Shown piece by piece: positions 34,209 through 43,745 of a stretch of DNA of 64,000 nucleotides (position 1 is the first letter of the stretch; each line of letters opens with the position of its first letter). A program made the position numbers and the translations under genes. A model generated the notes under the pieces. It was not told the DNA's origin. It did not search any database and saw only the letters and a program-made list of their open reading frames with translations. Source of the stretch: Simplicispira metamorpha (GTDB lineage Bacteria; Pseudomonadota; Gammaproteobacteria; Burkholderiales; Burkholderiaceae_C); contig NZ_SLXH01000015.1 of the NCBI RefSeq assembly GCF_004341365.1, forward strand, positions 1 through 64,000, given 5' to 3'.

Positions 34209-35189
34209 ATGACTGACCACTCCCACCTGCACATCCACCACCACCGCCTGAGCGCCCCCATGCGCAGCGTGATCGAGCGCATGCACCGCGCTGGTGGCGC
34301 GCCCTTGCACACGCTCACGCCCACGCAGGCACGCGCCGCCTACGAGGCTGGCGCCGGTGTGCTGGAAGTGCCCAAGGCCGTGCTGGCGCGGGTAGAGGAT
34401 TTGCACATTCCCGCACGCGATGGCTATGCCTTGCCCGCGCGCCTGTACGCGCCCACTACCGACACCGGCTTGCCGCTGCTGCTGTACCTGCACGGCGGCG
34501 GCTTCACCATTGGCAGCATCGCCACGCACGACGTGCTGTGCCGGGAGCTGGCGCGCCTCGCCGGCTGCATGGTGGTGTCGCTGGAATACCGGCTGGCGCC
34601 CGAGCACCGCTTTCCCACCGCAGTGCATGACAGCTGGGACGCGTTGCAATGGCTGGCCGCGCAGGCGCCGCAGCTGGGCGCCGACCCCGCCCAGCTGGCC
34701 GTGGGCGGCGACAGCGCAGGTGGCACGCTGGCGGCGGTGTGCGCCATCCTGGCCCGCGATGCTGGTTTGCCGCTGGCGCTGCAACTGCTGTTTTACCCCG
34801 GCTGCACGGCCCACCAGGACACGCCCTCGCACACCACCTACGCGCGCGGTCTGGTGCTGGAAGAACCCGCCATCAGCTGGTTTTTTGGCCACTACGCCAC
34901 CACGCGCGCGCAGCGCGAGGACTGGCGCTTTGCCCCGTTGCTGGCCCCCGATGTGGATGGCGTGGCCCCCGCCTGGATCGGCCTGGCCGAGTGCGATCCG
35001 CTGGTGGACGAGGGCATCGACTACGCCGACAAACTGCGCCTGGCCGGTGTGCCCGTCGATCTGGAAATCTACCGGGGCGTAACGCACGAATTCATCAAAA
35101 TGGGCCGCGCCATTGCCCAGGCGCGCACCGCCCACGCCCACGCCGCCGCCGCGCTGCGCCAGGCTTTTTCTCTGAAGGAGGCAAGCTGA
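34209..35189 (+). CDS. Alpha/beta hydrolase of the HSL family
   Basis: This 326-residue esterase/lipase-like enzyme is of the hormone-sensitive-lipase group. The oxyanion motif HGGG is in LYLHGGGFTIGS, the nucleophile Ser in VGGDSAGGTLAAV, and the acid and His of the triad are expected in CDPLVDEGIDYA and RGVTHEFIKMG. No signal peptide is present, so it acts in the cytoplasm. ATG 34209 is used because homology starts near the helical cap that follows. The last base of its stop is the first base of the next start, so it forms an operon with the thioesterase fusion. The substrate is unknown; short acyl esters are typical. Confidence 0.88.
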   Translation: MTDHSHLHIHHHRLSAPMRSVIERMHRAGGAPLHTLTPTQARAAYEAGAGVLEVPKAVLARVEDLHIPARDGYALPARLYAPTTDTGLPLLLYLHGGGFTIGSIATHDVLCRELARLAGCMVVSLEYRLAPEHRFPTAVHDSWDALQWLAAQAPQLGADPAQLAVGGDSAGGTLAAVCAILARDAGLPLALQLLFYPGCTAHQDTPSHTTYARGLVLEEPAISWFFGHYATTRAQREDWRFAPLLAPDVDGVAPAWIGLAECDPLVDEGIDYADKLRLAGVPVDLEIYRGVTHEFIKMGRAIAQARTAHAHAAAALRQAFSLKEAS

Positions 35190-36046
35190 TGCAACGCCGT
35201 GACTTTCGCTGCATCCACCGCCTGCGCGTGCGCTGGGCCGAGGTGGACATGCAAAAAGTGGTCTTCAACGCCCACTACCTCGCCTACATCGACATTGCCA
35301 TGATGGACTACTGGCGCGCGCTGGCGCTGCCCTACGAGTCTGGCATGGCGCTGCTGGGTGGCGAGATGTTTGTCAAAAAAGCCACCCTCGAATACCACGC
35401 CTCGGCGCGGCTGGATGATGTGCTCGATGTGGGCCTGCGCTGTCTGCGTGTGGGCAACTCCTCGGTGCTGCTGCAAGCGGGTATCTGGCGCGGCGATGTG
35501 CTGCTGGTCAGTGGCGAGCTGGTCTATGTGTTTGCCGATACGGCCACGCAAACGGCCCGCACCGTGCCGCCCGCGCTGCGCGCCATGTTCGAGGGCTTTG
35601 AGGCAGGTGCCGCCATGGCCGAAGTGCGCACGGGCGACTGGGCCACGCTGGCGCAGGACGCCATGCAGGTGCGCACGGCGGTGTTTGTGCAAGAGCAGGG
35701 CATCTCGCCCGACATCGAAATCGACGCCTTCGACGCTGTAGCGGTACACGCTGTTTTGTACAACCGCCTGGGCCAGAGCGTGGCCACGGGCCGCCTGCTG
35801 CCCGCCACCGAGGGCTCCGGGCGCGTAGGCCGCATGGCGGTGGCGCGGCCCTTGCGCAGTGCGCGCTGGGGTCGCCTGCTGCTCGATACCCTGATCGACG
35901 CCGCCCGCGCCCGGGGCGATGCCCGCATCGAACTGCATGCCCAGTGCAGTGCCCAGGCGTTTTACGCGCGCGCCGGGTTTGCCGTGTGCAGCGCACCGTT
36001 TGAAGAAGCGGGCATTGCGCACGTCAGCATGGAGCGCGCGCTGTAA
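35189..36046 (+). CDS. YbgC-type thioesterase fused to GNAT acetyltransferase
   Basis: The 285-residue protein joins two enzymes. Residues about 1-140 are a hot-dog-fold acyl-CoA thioesterase (YbgC/FadM group). The 4HBT-type catalytic Asp is kept at position 20 in VRWAEVDMQKVVFNAHYL, although the first Asp of the usual DxD is Glu. Residues about 145-285 are a GNAT domain of the ElaA/YjcF type: VRTAVFVQEQGISPDIEID, GRVGRMAVARPLRSARWG, and AQCSAQAFYARAGF. The start overlaps the esterase stop by one base. A fused thioesterase-acetyltransferase could couple acyl-CoA hydrolysis and acetyl transfer, but no substrate is evident. Confidence 0.87.
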   Translation: MQRRDFRCIHRLRVRWAEVDMQKVVFNAHYLAYIDIAMMDYWRALALPYESGMALLGGEMFVKKATLEYHASARLDDVLDVGLRCLRVGNSSVLLQAGIWRGDVLLVSGELVYVFADTATQTARTVPPALRAMFEGFEAGAAMAEVRTGDWATLAQDAMQVRTAVFVQEQGISPDIEIDAFDAVAVHAVLYNRLGQSVATGRLLPATEGSGRVGRMAVARPLRSARWGRLLLDTLIDAARARGDARIELHAQCSAQAFYARAGFAVCSAPFEEAGIAHVSMERAL

Positions 36047-36073
36047 GCCCGGCCCTGCATTGCGTGGCCCGTT

Positions 36074-36132
36074 GATGCTATGTTTTTAATAGCTGCTTGC
36101 GCTTACCAGGCGGGCGTTTGAGGCTATTTTGA
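36074..36132 (-). repeat. Dispersed repeat, copy 8
   Basis: Reverse copy between two convergent genes. It includes TTTTTAATAGCTGCTTGCGC and ends GAGGCTATTTTGA. Confidence 0.7.
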
Positions 36133-36140
36133 CCGTTATT

Positions 36141-38057
36141 TCAGGCGCCGGACTGTAGCGCCCAGCTGAAGCGGTTTTTGCCCGCCTTTTTGGCCGCGTA
36201 CATGGCCGTATCGGCCTGTGCCAGCAAAGCGCCGGGTTCCTCGCCGTGGGCCGGAAACAGCGCGGCCCCCACGCTGGCCGAGATGTGGGCCGGGGTGCCG
36301 TCAATGTCAAATGGCTGCGCCAAGGCCGCGATGACGCGGTGCGCCAGCGCCTCGCAGTCAGAGGTGTGTGCCAGGCTGGCCAGCGCAATGCCGAACTCGT
36401 CGCCGCCCAGGCGCGCCACCGTGTCGCCCGCCCGGATGCAAGTCTCCAGGCGCCGCGCAGCCTGCCACAGCAACTGGTCGCCCGCCGCGTGGCCCCGGCT
36501 GTCGTTGACCCCCTTGAACCCGTCCAGATCCACAAACAGCACGGCCACCCGCTGCTGGTGTTGGCGTGCCTGCACCAGCAATTGCGAGAGCTGCTCCAAA
36601 AACATCACCCGGTTGGGCAGGTGGGTCAGCCCATCGTGCAGGGCGGCGTGGGACAAGCGCTCTTCCAGGTTTTTGCGCACCGTGATGTCTTGCGTGACGG
36701 CCACCAGGTACTCGGGCCGGCCCTGGGCGTCGGTGACGACGCTGAGTGCCTCGCACACCCACAGCACCGTGCCGTCTTTGCGCCGGTAGGGCTTTTCGAT
36801 TTCGGGCGAGAGGGCGGGGGCCCTGTTGTGCAGTCGCTCGGTCAGAAACTGCTGCGCTTTGGCCTGGTGCTCGGTGTCGCACAGCTCCAGCACGTTCAGG
36901 GCGCGCAGCTCGTCCAGGGTGTAGCCCAGCATGTGGCAGAACTTGTCGTTGGCGCCCACGATGCGCCCGTCGGGGGCAATGTGCGTAATGCCCATGGCCG
37001 CCTGGCTGAAGGTGGCCCGAAACAGGGCTTCGCTGGCGTGCAGGGCCTCGGTGGCGGCGCGCTGGCGTGTGAGCATCAGTATCAACAGCCCGGCAATGGC
37101 CAGCAAGGCCGCCGTGGCCGCGCCCGTTACCCAGAGGTAGGCCGTGCGCCGCTGCTCCACCAGGGCCATGTCGGTGGCGTGGGGGGTGCCCACCGTGACT
37201 ATCAGCGGGTAGCCCGCCACGCTGCGGTAGCTGATGGTGCGCGCCACTTGGTCGATGGCCTCGCCGCTGTCCACAAAAGCGCCTTCGTGGGCGGCGGGGT
37301 GGCGCTGGAACCAGGGCAGCTTGGCCGCATCCAGCCCGAAGCTGTTGCGGTTGCCCACGGTGCGGCTGCGCACCACGCTGTCCAGGCCGGTCAGCTCCAG
37401 CAGGCCCTGGGGCCCGAGGTCGGACTGGCGGTAAAAATCCGTGAAGTGCTGCGGGTTGACTGACAGCACCACCACTCCCGCAAAGCTGCCATCGGCCCGG
37501 GCGATGCGCAGCGACATCGGAATTTGCCAGGTGCCCGATACCCGCCCGAGCACGGGGGCACTCACATAGAGTGCATCTTTGGTGTTTTGCCGCTGTAGCT
37601 GGAAAAACGCCCGGTCTGCGTAGTTCACGCTGGGGATCATGTCGCTGCTGCTGGCGACGATTTTGCCGTTGGCATCGGCCACGTTGACGATGGTGAACAG
37701 CGCATCGCGGATGAGTTGCTGCTGTACCCAGCGGCGCAGGTCGATGGTGGTGCCGTGCAGCAGGTACTGGTCACGCACAAAGGCGGCTACCTGCTCGGCG
37801 GCCTTGAGGGTGCGAAAAATTTGCTGCTCAAACGCCACGGCCAGGTTGGCGTTGGATTTCATGGCCGCCGCTTGTGCCTGCTCGCGCTCCAGGGCGATGC
37901 GGTGCGCGGTGCCCAGCCAGATGACCGCAATGGCCAGGGCGCACACCAGGGCAATGACCAGGTTCAGCCGTGCTCCTGTGCGCCCGTGTCCCGTGGGGGT
38001 TTTGTACCCACCCCAGAGCGGATTGGTACCTGGCGGGGTGGGCGGCGAGGGCGGCAT
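36141..38057 (-). CDS. Membrane diguanylate cyclase with CACHE-like sensor and PAS
   Basis: The 638-residue protein should make the second messenger c-di-GMP. It has an N-terminal membrane helix (LVIALVCALAIAVIWLG, about residue 35-52), a periplasmic PDC/CACHE-like sensor of about 250 residues, a second helix (VTGAATAALLAIAGLLIL), a PAS domain with PAC (SEALFRATFSQAAMGITHIA), and a GGDEF domain with the active motif RLGGDEFG near residue 550. There is no EAL domain, so it is a cyclase rather than a phosphodiesterase. The start at 38057 is chosen over an upstream extension without homology. The signal is unknown. Confidence 0.88.
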   Translation of the reverse strand: MPPSPPTPPGTNPLWGGYKTPTGHGRTGARLNLVIALVCALAIAVIWLGTAHRIALEREQAQAAAMKSNANLAVAFEQQIFRTLKAAEQVAAFVRDQYLLHGTTIDLRRWVQQQLIRDALFTIVNVADANGKIVASSSDMIPSVNYADRAFFQLQRQNTKDALYVSAPVLGRVSGTWQIPMSLRIARADGSFAGVVVLSVNPQHFTDFYRQSDLGPQGLLELTGLDSVVRSRTVGNRNSFGLDAAKLPWFQRHPAAHEGAFVDSGEAIDQVARTISYRSVAGYPLIVTVGTPHATDMALVEQRRTAYLWVTGAATAALLAIAGLLILMLTRQRAATEALHASEALFRATFSQAAMGITHIAPDGRIVGANDKFCHMLGYTLDELRALNVLELCDTEHQAKAQQFLTERLHNRAPALSPEIEKPYRRKDGTVLWVCEALSVVTDAQGRPEYLVAVTQDITVRKNLEERLSHAALHDGLTHLPNRVMFLEQLSQLLVQARQHQQRVAVLFVDLDGFKGVNDSRGHAAGDQLLWQAARRLETCIRAGDTVARLGGDEFGIALASLAHTSDCEALAHRVIAALAQPFDIDGTPAHISASVGAALFPAHGEEPGALLAQADTAMYAAKKAGKNRFSWALQSGA

Positions 38058-38100
38058 AAGGGGGGGAGGGTTTGTCAGAAATGCCCTCAAATGTAGGGCT

Positions 38101-39018
38101 TCAGAGGTCTTCGGCCAATGCGTAGGGCAGAGCGTCCAGCACCAGTGGCACGCCGGTGGCTGCGCCCACTTGCAAGCCGCCGTGTTCGGCTGCAGCGATG
38201 TGCAGCGACACGATGGCATCCCAGCCCCCCTCCGGCGCTCGGGCCACCTGCACTACGGTGCCGCAGGGCTGCTCCAGATCGGTGGCTGCAAACACTTCGG
38301 CGCCCACAGCCACTTCTTCCGGGGCGTGGGCGATGTAGGCGCGGCGCTTGATGGTGCCCCGGAACTGGCTGCGCGCCACCACTTCCTGGCCCGGATAGCA
38401 GCCTTTTTTGAAGTTGACGCCGCCCACCGATTCGTAATTGAGCATTTGCGGCACAAAGGCTTCGACCAGCGGCGCGCTCAGGGTGGCCACGCCGCTGCGC
38501 ACCTCACCCCAGGCCCACAGGGCTGCATCGAGTGCCGGGCCTGGTGGCACCGGGCTGCCCTTTGGTGCAATCCACAGGCCGCGCGGCTGGCCCAGCGCGG
38601 GGTACAGGTGAACCAGGGTTTTGTCGTCCAAATCGGCTTTGACCCAAGCAGGCTGTGCGCTACCAGCTATCGAAACAAGAGCATCCCCAGCCAGGCCGTA
38701 GAGCGCGAATTCATCGGTGGCATCGGTCAGCTTGGCTTTGGCGCGCAGCACAAACATGGACAAGCGCTTGAGCGTGGCGGGCAGCAGATCGCGGCTGCAC
38801 ACCAGAAGCACCTCGGTAGAGCTGCGCTTGAAGCCGATAAAACTGGCCTGCATGCGGCCCTTGGCCGACAAAAAGGCGCACAGGCGCGCCTCGTGCAGAC
38901 CCAGCAGGGAAAAGTCCTGCGTTAGCTGGCCGTGCAGAAATTTGGCGGCCTCTTCGCCTTGGGCGCGGATGACGCCCAGGTGCGTCAGGGGGGTGATTCC
39001 GTGGAGTAGGGTGGTCAT
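38101..39018 (-). CDS. ygfZ: Folate-binding Fe-S cluster maintenance protein YgfZ
   Basis: YgfZ is a GcvT-like, folate-dependent protein that supports iron-sulfur enzymes. The family signature KGCYPGQEVVARSQFRG, with its conserved Cys, is near residue 205, and the N-terminus has EEAAKFLHGQLTQDF. The 305-residue length is normal. ATG 39018 is chosen because homology begins at MTTLLHGITPLTHLG. A dispersed repeat lies in the middle of the gene and supplies part of the segment around VSIAGSAQPAWVKAD. It is divergent from mltG, whose start is only 12 bases away, so the two promoters must overlap the genes. Confidence 0.93.
   Translation of the reverse strand: MTTLLHGITPLTHLGVIRAQGEEAAKFLHGQLTQDFSLLGLHEARLCAFLSAKGRMQASFIGFKRSSTEVLLVCSRDLLPATLKRLSMFVLRAKAKLTDATDEFALYGLAGDALVSIAGSAQPAWVKADLDDKTLVHLYPALGQPRGLWIAPKGSPVPPGPALDAALWAWGEVRSGVATLSAPLVEAFVPQMLNYESVGGVNFKKGCYPGQEVVARSQFRGTIKRRAYIAHAPEEVAVGAEVFAATDLEQPCGTVVQVARAPEGGWDAIVSLHIAAAEHGGLQVGAATGVPLVLDALPYALAEDL
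38629..38683 (+). repeat. Dispersed repeat, copy 9, inside ygfZ
   Basis: Copy on the plus strand, thus antisense to ygfZ. It starts AAATCGGCTTTGACCC and ends ACCAGCTATCGAAACAAGAG. The ygfZ frame stays open. Confidence 0.6.
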
Positions 39019-39030
39019 GGGTGAATTATC

Positions 39031-40047
39031 ATGCCCGGTTGTTTTTCTACGGGGTGCAAGGTTGTGGCGCGTTTGCTGACATGGATGCTGCTGATCGTGT
39101 GCGCCCTGGGCGGGGCCGCCGCGTGGTGGCTGCACCAGCCGCTGGCGCTGGCCCACGAACCGCTGGAGCTGGAGATCGAGCACGGCACCACGCCGCGCGG
39201 CGTGGCCCGCGCAGTGGTGGCCGCCGGGGTGCGGGTGGATGCGCAGCTGCTGTACGCGTGGTTTCGGGTGTCGGGGCAAGACCGGCAGATCAAGGCGGGC
39301 AATTACGAGATTACCGCTGGCACCACGCCTTACAGCCTGCTGCAAAAGCTGGCGCGCGGTGAAGAGTCGCTGCGCGCCCTGACCTTGGTGGAGGGCTGGA
39401 ACTGGCGCCAGGTGCGCGCCGCACTGGCCCGCGAGGAAGCCCTGCAACCCGATAGCGCCGGACTGTCAGACGCCGCCCTTATGCAGCGCCTGGGCCGCGC
39501 GGGCGTGCCGCCTGAGGGCCGCTTCTTCCCCGACACCTACACCTACGCCAAAGGCTCCAGCGACCTGGCCGTGCTGCGCCGCGCCCTGCACGCCATGGAC
39601 CGCCACCTCGAAGCCGCCTGGGCGCAGCGCGCCAGCGACAGCCCGCTCAAATCCCCCGAGCAGGCGCTGATTCTGGCCAGCATCGTTGAAAAAGAAACGG
39701 GCCGCGCCAGCGACCGCCCGATGATTGCCGGCGTCTTCAGCAACCGCCTGCGCATCGGCATGCTCTTGCAAACCGACCCCACGGTGATCTACGGCCTGGG
39801 CGACCAATTTGACGGCAACCTGCGCAAGCGCGATCTGCAAACCGACACCCCCTGGAACACCTACACCCGCGCTGGCCTGCCGCCCACGCCCATTGCCATG
39901 CCCGGCAAGGCCGCGCTGCTGGCCGCCGTGCAACCGCAGGCTACCAAGGCGCTGTACTTTGTGGCCAAAGGCGATGGCAGCAGCCATTTCAGCGCCTCGC
40001 TGGATGAGCACAACCGCGCCGTCAACCGTTACCAGCGTGGCCGATGA
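39031..40047 (+). CDS. mltG: Endolytic murein transglycosylase MltG
   Basis: MltG cleaves nascent peptidoglycan and sets glycan chain length. The 338-residue product has an N-terminal membrane anchor (LLTWMLLIVCALGGAAAWWL), a LysM-like region, and the YceG catalytic domain with the active Glu in ASIVEKETGRASDRP. The conserved LQTDPTVIYGLG and the C-terminal FVAKGDGSSHFS are intact. It heads the cluster mltG-tmk-holB-pilZ-tatD found in many beta- and gammaproteobacteria. Confidence 0.95.
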   Translation: MPGCFSTGCKVVARLLTWMLLIVCALGGAAAWWLHQPLALAHEPLELEIEHGTTPRGVARAVVAAGVRVDAQLLYAWFRVSGQDRQIKAGNYEITAGTTPYSLLQKLARGEESLRALTLVEGWNWRQVRAALAREEALQPDSAGLSDAALMQRLGRAGVPPEGRFFPDTYTYAKGSSDLAVLRRALHAMDRHLEAAWAQRASDSPLKSPEQALILASIVEKETGRASDRPMIAGVFSNRLRIGMLLQTDPTVIYGLGDQFDGNLRKRDLQTDTPWNTYTRAGLPPTPIAMPGKAALLAAVQPQATKALYFVAKGDGSSHFSASLDEHNRAVNRYQRGR

Positions 40048-40076
40048 GTGCCACGCCCCCACTCCCCAATTGATCC

Positions 40077-40769
40077 ATGGCGCCTGGTTTATTCATTACC
40101 TTTGAAGGCATAGACGGTGCGGGCAAGTCCTCGCACATTGCACCGCTGGCGGCCGCTTGGCGCGCGCAGGGGCGTTGCGTCACGCTCACCCGCGAGCCTG
40201 GCGGCACACCGCTGGCTGAAAAGCTGCGCGCCCTGTTGCTGCACGACGACATGGACGCCCTGACCGAGGCGCTGTTGGTGTTTGCCGCCCGGCGCGACCA
40301 CCTGCGCTGCGTCATCGAGCCCGCCCTGGCGCGTGGTGACGTGGTGCTGTGCGACCGCTTCACCGACGCCACCTTCGCCTACCAGGGCGCCGGGCGTGGT
40401 TTTGATACGCAGGTGCTATCGTATTTGGAGCGTATAGCGCAGACTGGGCTTGCCCTGGAGCCAGATTTGATGCGAAATCCTGACCTCACCCTGTGGTTCG
40501 ATCTGGCGCCCGATGTGGCCGCCGCCCGCCTGGCCGATGCGCGCAGCCCCGACCGTTTTGAGGCACTGGACACCGCTTTCTTCCACCGCGTAGCCCAGGG
40601 CTATGCTGCGCGCGCCGCCAGCGCCCCGCAGCGCTTTGCGCGCATTGATGCCGCCCAGCCGCAGGCCCAGGTCTGGCAGCAGCTGACGGCGGTGCTGGTG
40701 CAGCGCGGCTGGCTGGCCGATGGGGCAGGCGTGGTTCCTGCCATGTCCGTGCCCGGAGCCACGCTGTGA
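40077..40769 (+). CDS. tmk: Thymidylate kinase
   Basis: Tmk phosphorylates dTMP to dTDP. The P-loop is [11 protein letters not shown], the nucleotide-binding DR motif is [17 protein letters not shown], and the LID-like segment is RSPDRFE. The product is 230 residues, slightly longer than usual. One reason is a dispersed repeat that adds residues between the conserved [11 protein letters not shown] and PDLTLWFDL. The last bases overlap the GTG start of holB. Confidence 0.95.
   Translation: MAPGLFITFEGIDGAGKSSHIAPLAAAWRAQGRCVTLTREPGGTPLAEKLRALLLHDDMDALTEALLVFAARRDHLRCVIEPALARGDVVLCDRFTDATFAYQGAGRGFDTQVLSYLERIAQTGLALEPDLMRNPDLTLWFDLAPDVAAARLADARSPDRFEALDTAFFHRVAQGYAARAASAPQRFARIDAAQPQAQVWQQLTAVLVQRGWLADGAGVVPAMSVPGATL
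40414..40470 (-). repeat. Dispersed repeat, copy 10, inside tmk
   Basis: Reverse copy running from GGTGCTATCGTATTTGG to TGGAGCCAGATTTGATG. It encodes a segment that includes [17 protein letters not shown]. Confidence 0.6.
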
Positions 40770-41788
40770 GCACCGAAGCAGCAGCGCCTGCGCTGGCGCC
40801 CTGGATCGCCGCGCAGCGCAATGCCCTGCTGGCCCAGCGCGGCCACGCCTGGCTTTTGCAAGGCCCCTCCGGACTGGGGCAATTTGCGCTGGCGCTGGAG
40901 CTGGTGCGCGCCTGGCTGTGTGAGGCCGCCACCGCGCACGGTGCCTGCGGCCACTGTGCCAGCTGCCACGCCATTGACGTACACACCCACGCCGACCTGT
41001 GCGTGCTCATGCCCGAGACCGAGCTGCTGGCGCGCGGCTGGCCCCTGCCCGAGAAAGCCCAGGCCGAGCTGGACGACAAAAAGCGCAAGCCCAGCCGCGA
41101 AATCCGCGTCGAAGCCATGCGCGATGCCGTCGAATTTGCCCAGCGCACCAGTGCGCGCGGGCGCGGCAAGGCCGTGCTGGTGTACCCCGCCGAGCAAATG
41201 AACACCATCACCGCCAACGCGCTGCTGAAAACGTTGGAAGAACCCCCCGGCGATGTGCGCTTTGTGCTGGCCAGCGAGGCCGCGCACCAGCTCTTGCCCA
41301 CCATCCGAAGCCGCTGCCTGGGCCACACCATGGTCTGGCCCGAGCAGGGCGCCATGCTGCCCTGGCTGGCCGGGTGGGGGGTGGCGCCCGCCAGCGCCGA
41401 TGCCTTGCTGCGCATGGCCGGTGGCCGCCCCGACGATGCCCTGGCCCTGAGCCGTGCAGGCCGCAGCCCCCAGGCGTGGGCGCAACTGCCCCGCGCGTTG
41501 CAGCGCGGCGACGCCAGCGCCCTGGCCGACTACACGCCCGCGCAGGCCATTGCTGCGCTGCAAAAGCTCTGCCACGACCTGCTGGCGCTGCGCGTGGGCG
41601 CGGCCCCGCGCTACTTTGCTGCTGCCGATTTGCCCGCACCGCCTGAGCTGGCGCCGCTGACGCGCTGGTCGCGCGCGCTGGCCACGGCGGTGCGCACGGC
41701 AGAGCACCCTTTCAATGCCGGTCTGATGCTGGAGGCGCTGGCAGCGCAGGCCAAAAACGCCCTACACTCGCGACCATCCACCGTTTGA
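40766..41788 (+). CDS. holB: DNA polymerase III delta' subunit
   Basis: HolB is the delta' subunit of the clamp loader. The 340-residue product starts at GTG 40766. Its P-loop-like segment is [13 protein letters not shown], lacking the Walker lysine, as expected for delta', which does not hydrolyse ATP. A zinc-binding cysteine cluster (CGHCASC) and [16 protein letters not shown] are typical. The neighbours tmk and pilZ confirm the assignment. Confidence 0.94.
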   Translation: MSTEAAAPALAPWIAAQRNALLAQRGHAWLLQGPSGLGQFALALELVRAWLCEAATAHGACGHCASCHAIDVHTHADLCVLMPETELLARGWPLPEKAQAELDDKKRKPSREIRVEAMRDAVEFAQRTSARGRGKAVLVYPAEQMNTITANALLKTLEEPPGDVRFVLASEAAHQLLPTIRSRCLGHTMVWPEQGAMLPWLAGWGVAPASADALLRMAGGRPDDALALSRAGRSPQAWAQLPRALQRGDASALADYTPAQAIAALQKLCHDLLALRVGAAPRYFAAADLPAPPELAPLTRWSRALATAVRTAEHPFNAGLMLEALAAQAKNALHSRPSTV

Positions 41789-41795
41789 GGCCCCC

Positions 41796-42155
41796 ATGAG
41801 CAGCCCTTCCACCGCGCCCCGTCCCAGCGTCATGCAGCTGGCCATCAAGGAAAAAGCGGCCTTGTACGCAGCGTATATCCCGTTTTTTGCCGAAGGCGGC
41901 ATCTTTGTGCCCACGCCGCGCGAGTACAAGCTGGGCGACGATGTGTACGTGCTGCTCACCCTGCCCGAAGACACGCAGCGCTACCCGGTAGCGGGTCGTG
42001 TGGCCTGGGTGACGCCCGCGCGTGCTGGTGGCAACCGCACCCAGGGCGTGGGCATCCAGTTTCCCAAGGATGAGAAATCCCGCCAGCTCAAGCTCAAGAT
42101 TGAGCAGCTCCTGGGCACCGCCCTGGGCTCCGACAAGCCCACGCAAACCATCTGA
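41796..42155 (+). CDS. pilZ: PilZ-domain protein, probable type IV pilus factor
   Basis: The 119-residue product matches the PilZ of the holB-pilZ-tatD locus, needed for type IV pilus assembly in other proteobacteria. The core is YIPFFAEGGIFVPTPREY, LGDDVYVLLTLPED and GRVAWVTPARAGGNRTQGVG. The RxxxR and DxSxxG motifs that bind c-di-GMP in other PilZ proteins are not evident. It is therefore probably a non-binding PilZ that works through protein contacts, as in Pseudomonas PilZ. Confidence 0.9.
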   Translation: MSSPSTAPRPSVMQLAIKEKAALYAAYIPFFAEGGIFVPTPREYKLGDDVYVLLTLPEDTQRYPVAGRVAWVTPARAGGNRTQGVGIQFPKDEKSRQLKLKIEQLLGTALGSDKPTQTI

Positions 42156-42223
42156 AGCGCCCACCCCGTGCCCGTGCCGACCCGCTGTGCGCCGGTCGGC
42201 ATTTGTGTTTTGAGACTTCCACC

Positions 42224-43030
42224 ATGTTTACCGACTCCCACTGCCACCTTACTTTTCCCGAGCTCTCCAGCCAGCTGGGCGCCATCCGCCAGGCCATGGC
42301 GCAGGCGCAGGTGGATCGCGCCCTGTGCATCTGCACCACCATCGAAGAGTTTGCCGACGTGCATGCGCTGGCCACGGCGCACGACAATTTCTGGTGTTCG
42401 GTGGGCGTACACCCCGATAACGAAGGCGTGTTCGAGCCCACCGAGCAAGACCTGCTGGCGCGCGCTGCCCTGCCGCGCGTGGTGGCCATTGGCGAAACGG
42501 GCCTCGATTACTACGGCATGGAAGATCGCAAAGGCGGCCGCAGCATTGCCGATCTGGAGTGGCAGCGCGCGCGCTTTCGCACCCACATCCGTGCGGCGCG
42601 CGCCTGTGCCAAACCGCTGGTGATCCACACCCGCAGCGCTTCCGACGATACGCTGGCCATCCTGCGCGAAGAGGGCGAGGATGGCGCTGGCAACCGTGCT
42701 GGCGGTGTCTTCCACTGCTTTACCGAGTCAGCGCAGGTGGCACGCGCGGCCCTGGATGCGGGCTACTACATCTCGTTTTCCGGGATCATTACCTTCAAAA
42801 GTGCGCAGGAGCTGCGTGATGTGGTCGCCTTTGTGCCGCTGGACCGCATGCTGATCGAAACCGACAGCCCCTACCTGGCGCCCGTGCCCTACCGGGGTAA
42901 AACCAACAGCCCGGCCTATGTGCCCTTTGTGGCGCAGCAAATCGCCAGCACGCGCGGCATCAGCGTCGAGGCTGTGGCCGAGGCCACCAGCCGCAACTTT
43001 TCCGATTTGTTCCAGGGGGTACAAGCATGA
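42224..43030 (+). CDS. tatD: TatD-family metal-dependent DNase
   Basis: The 268-residue product is a TIM-barrel hydrolase of the TatD family (3'-5' exonuclease activity in characterised members). Metal-binding residues are seen in [12 protein letters not shown] (HxH), in [11 protein letters not shown], in PLVIHTRSA, in [11 protein letters not shown], and in [16 protein letters not shown]. The start at 42224 follows from the family's N-terminus. The stop overlaps the ankyrin gene. The gene order is the common holB-pilZ-tatD. Symbol given at family level; ycfH-like is equally possible. Confidence 0.9.
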   Translation: MFTDSHCHLTFPELSSQLGAIRQAMAQAQVDRALCICTTIEEFADVHALATAHDNFWCSVGVHPDNEGVFEPTEQDLLARAALPRVVAIGETGLDYYGMEDRKGGRSIADLEWQRARFRTHIRAARACAKPLVIHTRSASDDTLAILREEGEDGAGNRAGGVFHCFTESAQVARAALDAGYYISFSGIITFKSAQELRDVVAFVPLDRMLIETDSPYLAPVPYRGKTNSPAYVPFVAQQIASTRGISVEAVAEATSRNFSDLFQGVQA

Positions 43031-43707
43031 GCCTGCTACGGCGCCGATTTGTGGCCAGCCTGGCCGTCCCGGTGGCCGCGCTGGCGCTGGGCGCGCAGGC
43101 CGGTTCGTTCGATGACTTTTTCACGGCCATCCGGCGCGACGATGGCGCAGCCATCACGGCCCTGCTGCGCCGGGGCTTTGATCCCAATACGCGCGACGCC
43201 AACGGCCAGATCGGGCTGGTGCTGGCCTTGCAGCTGGGATCGCTCCAGGCCGCCCAGCCGCTGCTGGCTGCGCGCAACCTGGACGTGCAGGCCAAAAACC
43301 GTGCGGGCGAAACCGCGCTGATGATGGCCGCCCTCAAAGGCCACACCGCAGCAGTGCAGGCCCTGCTGGCGCGCGACGCCGATGTCAACCAGACCGGCTG
43401 GACGCCCCTGCATTACGCAGCCTCCGGCCCCCAGGCTGGGCAGGCCACCATCATTGCGCTGCTGTTGGAGCACCACGCCTACATCGACGCCGCATCGCCC
43501 AACGGCACCACACCGCTGATGATGGCTGCGCAGTACGGCGCAGCCGAAAGTGTGCAGCGCCTGCTCGACGAGGGCGCCGATCCGTCGCTGAAAAACCAGT
43601 TGGGCCTGACAGCGGTGGACTTTGCTTTGCGTGCCCAGCGCAAAGACCTGGCCGAGAAAATTGTGGCTGCCATCCGCCAGCGCCAGCCCAATCGGGGCAA
43701 GTGGTAG
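43027..43707 (+). CDS. Exported ankyrin-repeat protein
   Basis: The 226-residue product has a short N-terminal hydrophobic segment ([21 protein letters not shown]) that looks like a signal peptide. About five ankyrin repeats follow, for example [35 protein letters not shown] and [20 protein letters not shown]. It is probably a periplasmic protein-interaction scaffold. Its ATG overlaps the tatD stop by four bases, so the genes are translationally coupled. The function is unknown. Confidence 0.88.
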   Translation: MSLLRRRFVASLAVPVAALALGAQAGSFDDFFTAIRRDDGAAITALLRRGFDPNTRDANGQIGLVLALQLGSLQAAQPLLAARNLDVQAKNRAGETALMMAALKGHTAAVQALLARDADVNQTGWTPLHYAASGPQAGQATIIALLLEHHAYIDAASPNGTTPLMMAAQYGAAESVQRLLDEGADPSLKNQLGLTAVDFALRAQRKDLAEKIVAAIRQRQPNRGKW

Positions 43708-43745
43708 ATTTTTTGCACGCAGCGTGGTGCCTTGCCCGGCGCTGA

